Source of the DNA: Thermoplasmata archaeon
Lineage (GTDB): Archaea; Thermoplasmatota; Thermoplasmata; Lutacidiplasmatales; UBA184
Direction of reading: 5' to 3'
Assembly: GCA_021828085.1 (NCBI GenBank)
Contig: JAKATE010000050.1
Span: 1 to 5,593, forward strand
DNA: 5,593 bases
Shown here: piece by piece, positions 1 to 4,061 of the stretch
How the letters are laid out: every line of letters begins with the position of its first letter
Position numbering within the stretch: the first letter of the stretch is position 1
The notes under the pieces: model-generated
Told to the model about the DNA's origin: nothing
The model's input: the letters and a program-made list of their open reading frames with translations, nothing else
The model's database searches: none
Made by a program: the position numbers and the translations under genes

Positions 1-5
1 TCTGA

Positions 6-134
6 AGCGGATCTTACATCGCTTTTCTGGCGAACAATGGTACGACCCCCTTCACGATCGACCTTCCCTCGGGGGAGGCAACAAAGTACAAACCAGACCC
101 GGCCACCGGAGACGTAGCGACGTCAGGGGAGGCC
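6..134 (+). pseudogene. In-frame upstream remnant of the same repeat protein, after an in-frame TGA at 3-5
   Basis: The frame of the 135-1148 gene stays open back to codon 6-8 and reads as the second half of another repeat module. It contains SGSYIAFLA (codons from 6), which matches the GSY-x-x-LV strand of the three downstream modules, then a PDPATGDVATSGEAV-like stretch that leads straight into the first ESGLP turn. No ATG, GTG or TTG occurs in frame between 6 and 134. The TGA at 3-5 falls just before the GSY strand, in the middle of a module, where no natural gene start is expected. This fits a nonsense mutation or a frameshift just upstream; an assembly error is also possible. Confidence 0.55.
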
Positions 135-1148
135 GTGGTCGTCACCGTGAACTTCCTCGCGCAATTCAGCGTCAACTTCACTGAGTCCGGGCTCCCTTCG
201 GGCCAGACCTGGAGAGCCATCTTGGGAGGCACCACAAGGCAGTCCAACTCGAATGAGATTTCCTTCTTGGTTCCCGAAGGTTCCTATAGCTATCTCGTGC
301 CTAGCGTGGGAGCCTATCTACCCAGCAACGCCTGCGGGACCCTCAGCGTGTTCGGCGATACGAGCGTCACGATCGAGTTCACGACGTACAGCACATCCGT
401 GACTTTCACCAGTTCAGGTTTGCCGGCCAACCACACCTGGTACGTTTCCCTCGGGTGCTCTCTGAGCATCGTCACGAGCGGGAATAGCATAACCTTCCAG
501 CGAGTGGTGAATGGTTCCTACGCGTACGTCGTGGGGGTCGGGATGCCAGCATGCGGAAGTGCGTGTGCAGTGCCAACGTACCTATCCGTCCTCAACCTCT
601 CGCTCTACGAGAGCAATTCGACGCCTTCCCCCAAGTTCCTTCCTTCTCCCAGCCGAGGCGTCGTAAGTGTTGCGGGTGAGCCGGTCGACGCGCTCATTCG
701 CTTCGTCGAGGAGTTCCCCGTGGTCTTTCACGAGGCCGGCCTTTCACCGGGGTCGGAATGGACCGTCGAGCTCGGAGGGGGTTCGAACCAGACGACTGGG
801 TCGCAGATTGATTTCTTCGAGGTGAACGGCTCGTACCCGTTCTTGGTCACCCCTCCTTCGGGCGACCAGGCCAACCCGCACTGCGGGACGGTACCCGTGA
901 GCGGGGACCCCGTCGCGATGCAGATCGCTTTTTCCGCAGGGAGCGAGGGCTCCTGCCCTGCCGATCAAGTGTTCCCGATCCATGCTCCCAGCCCTCCTCG
1001 GAGCGTAGGAGAACCCCGGGCATGGTACCAGCCGCAGTTCTCGTGGGTGGTGGTGGGGATCGCGCTGGCCCTGGCGCTCTTCTCCGTTCGACCGAGGATA
1101 CTCCGAAGAGGGTTTCTCCGGCTCCGAAGGCGAGAAGAGATTCGATGA
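135..1148 (+). CDS. Cell-surface protein with three ESGLP-type repeats and a C-terminal membrane anchor; 5' end broken
   Basis: Probable exported surface protein; no enzymatic motif is visible. Counted from the GTG at 135, three related beta-rich modules cover roughly residues 11-83, 87-192 and 194-267. Each starts with an ESGLP-like turn (TESGLPSGQTW, TSSGLPANHTW, HEAGLSPGSEW) and later has a GSY-x-x-LV strand (49-54, 127-132, 232-237). Seven N-x-S/T sequons fit an exterior glycosylated chain. A Pro-rich linker (about 272-300) leads to a hydrophobic segment (303-318) and a very basic tail (RPRILRRGFLRLRRR), as in a membrane anchor with a cytoplasmic stop-transfer end. Such repeats are common in Thermoplasmata surface proteins. 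The GTG start is only the first possible start after an in-frame TGA; it gives no signal peptide, and the upstream codons also look like repeat sequence, so the true N-terminus is probably missing. The downstream gene begins 13 bases after the stop. Reading frame sure; start codon doubtful; exact function unknown. Confidence 0.8.
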   Translation: MVVTVNFLAQFSVNFTESGLPSGQTWRAILGGTTRQSNSNEISFLVPEGSYSYLVPSVGAYLPSNACGTLSVFGDTSVTIEFTTYSTSVTFTSSGLPANHTWYVSLGCSLSIVTSGNSITFQRVVNGSYAYVVGVGMPACGSACAVPTYLSVLNLSLYESNSTPSPKFLPSPSRGVVSVAGEPVDALIRFVEEFPVVFHEAGLSPGSEWTVELGGGSNQTTGSQIDFFEVNGSYPFLVTPPSGDQANPHCGTVPVSGDPVAMQIAFSAGSEGSCPADQVFPIHAPSPPRSVGEPRAWYQPQFSWVVVGIALALALFSVRPRILRRGFLRLRRREEIR

Positions 1149-1150
1149 GG
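1147..1150 (+). promoter_or_regulatory. Possible ribosome binding site for the second surface gene
   Basis: GAGG overlaps the TGA stop of the upstream gene and lies 11 bases before the ATG at 1162. It matches part of the archaeal anti-Shine-Dalgarno complement, though the spacing is slightly long. It supports the ATG at 1162 and translation from a shared transcript. Confidence 0.4.
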
Positions 1151-1161
1151 CAATCGTACCC

Positions 1162-1998
1162 ATGACCTTGAGCGACTCGCTCTCCCGCTCGGGTGGGGGC
1201 GAGTATCTCTCCTCGTCGGCTGAACAGGAGATACGGAGAGAACTGGAGGACGCGCTGCGGGCCAGCAGTCCCCCCTCCAGACAGAGGAGGCGACGACGCT
1301 GGTGGTATGCCGCCCTCGTCTCGGTGGTAGTGCTCAGCATCGTCACGGTCAGTCTGTACGGTCGTCCGGGGGGGACGGCAGCAACCCCCCTTCCGGCGAT
1401 ACGGGTCTCCGACAGTTCGAATAATGAGACCATCCGGGTAACCTCCAATGACACCCAGACCGAAGTGGATCAAACCGCCGTTATTGTTTTGAACAGCACG
1501 GGGGAAAGTTCCTTCTTCAAGATGCAACTGACGGCCTATGCCGGCTGGGATGACTGCTCCTCCGGCTGCGCCGGGAGCGGACAGGTCGAGTTGCTGGCGA
1601 ATATATCCGGGGCGATCGTTCCTCCGCTCGCTCCGACGTCAGTTGCGATGAATGCCACCATCTATAGTCGCAATAGTTCGATGCTGATGGACCCCATCTA
1701 CATCGCGATCTTCAACCCCCTTATCACCCACATACCAAACTTCAACGCAACGGTCTGGACCGATCCATATGCACTCTATGGTCCCGGGTCCACAGAGGAT
1801 GTAGCTACCCTGCACCACGACCCGGCCACTCGGAGCGGCACCTACTACTTTCGGCTCTCAGACATCTTCACCATTTTCATGAACCCGATCCATGCTTACG
1901 AGTCGACACTGGACACATTTGCCTTTAGCGCCACTCTAGAGGGTCTAGGTGCTAATATTAGTTGCAACGAAACGATAGCTTACTATCACATATATTGA
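1162..1998 (+). CDS. Single-pass membrane protein with sequon-rich extracellular domain, function unknown
   Basis: I do not recognise this 278-residue protein. A charged, Ser-rich N-terminus (1-39, with a likely helix at about 20-34) precedes a basic cluster (RQRRRRRWW, 40-48) and one hydrophobic segment (about 49-66). This topology places the basic side in the cytoplasm and residues from about 68 onward outside. The exterior part has nine N-x-S/T sequons (N88, N96, N111, N147, N164, N171, N195, N265, N269), pointing to a glycosylated surface domain of beta character. Cysteines C132 and C136 sit in a DDCSSGC loop and C268 near the end; a disulfide is possible but unproven. The gene starts 13 bases after the repeat protein, so the two are probably co-transcribed and may act together at the envelope. 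The last ~100 bases are noticeably more AT-rich than the rest. An uncleaved type II anchor is more likely than a signal peptide because of the long N-terminal extension. Confidence 0.8.
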   Translation: MTLSDSLSRSGGGEYLSSSAEQEIRRELEDALRASSPPSRQRRRRRWWYAALVSVVVLSIVTVSLYGRPGGTAATPLPAIRVSDSSNNETIRVTSNDTQTEVDQTAVIVLNSTGESSFFKMQLTAYAGWDDCSSGCAGSGQVELLANISGAIVPPLAPTSVAMNATIYSRNSSMLMDPIYIAIFNPLITHIPNFNATVWTDPYALYGPGSTEDVATLHHDPATRSGTYYFRLSDIFTIFMNPIHAYESTLDTFAFSATLEGLGANISCNETIAYYHIY

Positions 1999-2226
1999 TT
2001 ACAACTTGGCATAAGATTACAAGTGGAACATTTCTAGTTGTGGCAGTGAGCGAACGACAGGTCTCCGTAACCCTTCACGGTCCGGCCCCTCGATAGCTCA
2101 CGCTGGTAAATCACCTTCGAACGACAAGATCTGGGCCCGGGTTCGAAACGAAGATAGCGTGGATCTCCGATAGCCGGTCGAGGGCCAAACCCCCCTGAGA
2201 TTTTTCTACACCCGATGAGCGGAACT
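1999..2226. other. Intergenic region without a convincing gene
   Basis: This lies between the stop of the second surface gene and the left end of the insertion sequence. Its first 40 bases are AT-rich and carry a direct repeat, GATTACAA at 1997-2004 and 2015-2022, plus a weak ACTTG/CAAGT inverted pair (2004-2008/2020-2024); no convincing terminator is seen. A 9-base direct repeat CGAACGACA occurs at 2051-2059 and 2118-2126. A nested stem-loop at 2084-2186 is listed separately. The minus-strand frame 2034-2273 crosses into the insertion sequence end and resembles nothing I know, so it is not called. Confidence 0.6.
2084..2186 (+). other. Nested stem-loop element with tRNA-like box words
   Basis: Three complementary segment pairs are nested in the correct order. 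GGCCCCTCGA (2084-2093) pairs with TCGAGGGCC (2178-2186), with one bulged base. CACGCT (2099-2104) pairs with AGCGTG (2156-2161). TTCGAAC (2116-2122) pairs with GTTCGAA (2141-2147). Together they would form one interrupted rod of about 103 nucleotides. The stretch also holds TAGCTCACGCTGG (2094-2106), close to a tRNA A-box, and GGTTCGAAAC (2140-2149), close to a B-box, at tRNA-like spacing. However, the D, anticodon and T stems of a cloverleaf do not pair. It could be a decayed tRNA, an unrelated RNA or a DNA-level palindrome; strand and function are inferred. Confidence 0.3.
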
Positions 2227-2259
2227 TGGTCAGACCTGACCTCCCCGCCATTTAGGTAG
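2227..2259 (+). repeat. Left terminal inverted repeat of the first insertion sequence
   Basis: Starts TGGTCAGACCTGACC and ends TTTAGGTAG. It matches the inverted right end at 3928-3960 at 15 of the first 20 positions and at GGTAG at the inner edge. Its inner edge runs into the perfect 16-base palindrome GGTAGGCTAGCCTACC (2255-2270). Confidence 0.6.
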
Positions 2260-2270
2260 GCTAGCCTACC
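2255..2270. repeat. Perfect 16-base palindrome GGTAGGCTAGCCTACC
   Basis: Both halves are exact reverse complements. It overlaps the inner edge of the left inverted repeat and lies 81 bases before the transposase start. The GGTAG/CTACC word recurs at 2333-2337, 2344-2348, 3921-3925 and 3928-3932, all near the element's ends. A binding site for the transposase or a regulator is the likely role, by inference. Confidence 0.6.
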
Positions 2271-2351
2271 CAAGACCCTCTTTCTCTATCGAGGACCACC
2301 CCTCTCATGGACCGGCAGATTCTTGTACTATGCTACCTACGTGGGTAGTAG

Positions 2352-4061
2352 ATGTCCCACCGGGTGTACAAGAAGCTCCACGGCCGGCGGTACGCCTATG
2401 AGTACGAATCCTACTACGACCCGAAGCTCAAGCGCTCTCGCCAGCGGATGGTCCGCTATCTCGGGCCGTGCGACCGTCAGGGCAGGATCCTCTCGGAGCC
2501 ACGAGTTCGCCCGGAGTCCATCTCCTCCTCCTTCCCGGTGGGCTCGCTGGTCGCTTTCTACGCTGCAGCGCGAGAGCTTCGTCTGCAGGAGAGGGTCCAG
2601 CAGGCGCTCCAGCTGGACAAGGTCGAGTCCGCCCGGGTCGTGGTCCTCGCCCTGAACCAAGCCACCGCTCGGGTCGCGCTCTATCGGCTTCCTTCCTGGG
2701 TCCAGGCCAGCCCCCTGCCGAGGTGGCTCGGTCTCAGCCCGGAGAAGCTGACCTCGGGCTCCTTCGAGGACGCCCTCTCCTCCCTCTGCCATCTCACCCC
2801 TGAGAAGACGTGGGAGGACCGGGGGCTGGTCCTCCAGCACGAGCTGACACGGGCCTGGAGGAACGGCTCTCGGGAACCGTCGGGAGCGTACTACGACATC
2901 ACCAAGCAGGCGTACTACGGGAGCCACTGCCCCTACGCCCAGCTCGGGCACGATGAGCGGGGGACCGCCGTCGTGGTAGGGTTCGGGATGGTGGTGTCGA
3001 AGGAGCATCACCACCCTATCCTGTGCCGAGCCCTCCACGGAGGGCAGAACGACTTCCTGAGCGTCTCCCCCACGTTGGAGTTCCTGCAGGGCCAGGGGCT
3101 GAAGCACCTCACCCTGGTGATGGACAAGGGGATGACCTCCAAGCCGAACGTCGCGCAGGCGGTGAAGGCCGGCTACCACGTTGTCGGCTCGGTCAAGGGC
3201 TGGAGCAAGGAAGCGGTGGCCTACGCCTCCCGGTTCCCGGGGGAGGAGCTGGAGAGGACCGAGAACGTGGTGGCCACCTCTCATGGGGGAGCGGTCTACG
3301 CGAAGGCGTTCACGGCGCCGTTGATGGACTTCCCGAGGCTGCGGATCGCGGTCGTCGAGAACCTCTTGCGGAAGGCCGAGGACCGGCAAGCTCGGGACCT
3401 CCTGCTCCAGGAGCTCGAGGGCCCGGTCTCGAAGAAGAGACTGGAGGAGGTCCGTGCGGAGTTGGGGGAGGTGATTGTCTCCTCGGTGGGACGGCGGGGG
3501 TTCAAGGTCGATCCGAAGGCCGTGGAGGTAGAGCGGGACCTGGACGGGCGCTTCCTCCTCTTCTCGACCGACCTCGCCCTCGATGGCCCAGATATGTACG
3601 AGGCGTACTTCGCCAAGGACGCCGTCGAGAAGGCGTTCCGCACGAGCAAGGGGGACCTCTCGCTGGGTCCGGTCCGCTACCGGAGGAAGGACCGGTTGGA
3701 CGCCTACGCCACGGTGGTCTACCTGGCGTACCTTCTCTGGAGCTGGGCGGAACGGAAGCTCCGGGCGAAATACCCCGAGCGGCGCCTCTCCGAGGCGCTC
3801 CGCCCCCTCGAGAGCCTGTCGTGGGTGCGGTTCGGGGCAGGGAAATCGGTGCGGGAGTGGAACACTCGGCTCACGAGGGAGCAGCGAGATCTGCTCTCGG
3901 CTATCGGAGGACTCGAGCTGCTACCTGCTACCAAAAGCCGAGAGAAGGCAGGTCAGACCAGGCAATTTCTCGAGAGAAAACCTGTAGCTACAGGAGCCAG
4001 GTTTTCAGGAGGCTCTCGAGAGACTACGCGGGAATTATCTGGTCCAGCTTTAGCCCGGTGA
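2352..4061 (+). CDS. IS1634-like DDE transposase, with a tail read from flanking DNA
   Basis: Transposase of the IS4 superfamily, IS1634-like (COG5421 type), expected to cut and join the ends of its element in an RNase H-fold active site. The 569-residue frame starts with the family's typical N-terminal module (KKLHGRRYAYEYESYYD, then a basic RQRMVRYLG stretch). Catalytic candidates are D182 in YYDITK, D258 in LVMDKGM and E426 in the C-terminal signature Y419-x2-K422-x3-E426-x6-K433. That is the classical Y-R-E-K pattern with Lys in place of Arg. The segment ALDGPDMYEAYFAKDAVEKAF and the following hydrophobic stretch (YATVVYLAYLLWSW) are typical. ATG 2352 is firm, because an in-frame TAG lies immediately before it; no clear Shine-Dalgarno sequence is seen. 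The family core ends near residue 520, the element ends at about codon 537, and the last 32 or so residues come from outside it, the final 38 bases overlapping the opposing transposase. All catalytic positions are present, so it may be active. Confidence 0.9.
   Translation: MSHRVYKKLHGRRYAYEYESYYDPKLKRSRQRMVRYLGPCDRQGRILSEPRVRPESISSSFPVGSLVAFYAAARELRLQERVQQALQLDKVESARVVVLALNQATARVALYRLPSWVQASPLPRWLGLSPEKLTSGSFEDALSSLCHLTPEKTWEDRGLVLQHELTRAWRNGSREPSGAYYDITKQAYYGSHCPYAQLGHDERGTAVVVGFGMVVSKEHHHPILCRALHGGQNDFLSVSPTLEFLQGQGLKHLTLVMDKGMTSKPNVAQAVKAGYHVVGSVKGWSKEAVAYASRFPGEELERTENVVATSHGGAVYAKAFTAPLMDFPRLRIAVVENLLRKAEDRQARDLLLQELEGPVSKKRLEEVRAELGEVIVSSVGRRGFKVDPKAVEVERDLDGRFLLFSTDLALDGPDMYEAYFAKDAVEKAFRTSKGDLSLGPVRYRRKDRLDAYATVVYLAYLLWSWAERKLRAKYPERRLSEALRPLESLSWVRFGAGKSVREWNTRLTREQRDLLSAIGGLELLPATKSREKAGQTRQFLERKPVATGARFSGGSRETTRELSGPALAR
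3928..3960 (-). repeat. Right terminal inverted repeat of the first insertion sequence
   Basis: Read on the minus strand from 3960 it begins TGGTCTGACCTGCCTTCTCT, matching the left end at 15 of 20 positions, and later has TTTT-GGTAG like the left end. It lies wholly inside the transposase reading frame, so these codons also serve as DNA recognition sequence. Confidence 0.6.
3966..4023. repeat. Palindrome and hairpin cluster between the two opposing transposases
   Basis: Several inverted repeats are packed into 58 bases. TTTCTC-GA-GAGAAA (3966-3979) is a small hairpin. CCTGTAGCTACAGG (3981-3994) is a perfect 14-base palindrome, and CTCTCGAGAG (4013-4022) a perfect 10-base one. AAAACCT (3977-3983) pairs with AGGTTTT (3999-4005). 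The outer arms 3966-3976 and 4013-4023 pair at 10 of 11 positions and stack directly on that inner stem, with a 7-base bulge on the right side. It lies one base before the minus-strand stop codon, so it may be the right end of the second element or a terminator for converging transcripts. The role is inferred; the structure is seen. Confidence 0.6.

Larger units (their letters stand above)
2227..3960 (+). mobile_element. IS1634-like insertion sequence, apparently complete
   Basis: An element of about 1734 bases carries one transposase gene and is bounded by imperfect inverted ends. The left end (2227-2259) and the reverse complement of the right end (3960-3928) agree at 23 of 33 positions. 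They begin TGGTC-A-GACCTG on the left and TGGTC-T-GACCTG on the right. The left non-coding part is 125 bases; on the right the transposase frame runs through the inverted repeat. Boundaries are uncertain by about two bases, since 2225 and 3962 also match. No target-site duplication is visible when 2200-2226 is compared with 3961-3985. IS1634-family elements can make very long duplications, but a second element begins at once on the right, so the original flank may be gone. Confidence 0.65.

Noticed and set aside
744..1527. Two overlapping minus-strand frames across the surface-protein genes
   Set aside because: They lie antisense to the repeat module, membrane anchor and second gene, which all make biological sense. 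Their own translations are Arg/Gly/Pro-rich without motifs.
2213..2239. Box C/D small RNA (GATGA near 2214 and CTGA at 2236-2239)
   Set aside because: The C-box is incomplete, the spacing leaves little guide sequence and no terminal stem brackets it; the CTGA belongs to the insertion sequence inverted repeat.
2034..2273. 79-codon minus-strand frame in the intergenic region
   Set aside because: It starts inside the insertion sequence left end and crosses the boundary and the nested stem-loop. No family resemblance or ribosome binding site is seen.
2322..2351. Archaeal TATA-type promoter just before the first transposase
   Set aside because: Only a weak TACTATG-like word is present, without a clear upstream purine element or A/T-rich box, so it is not called.
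2337..3389. Long minus-strand open frame antisense to the first transposase
   Set aside because: Its Arg/Pro/Gly-rich translation matches no family and it is fully antisense to a gene with complete transposase motifs. Long shadow frames are expected in GC-rich coding DNA.
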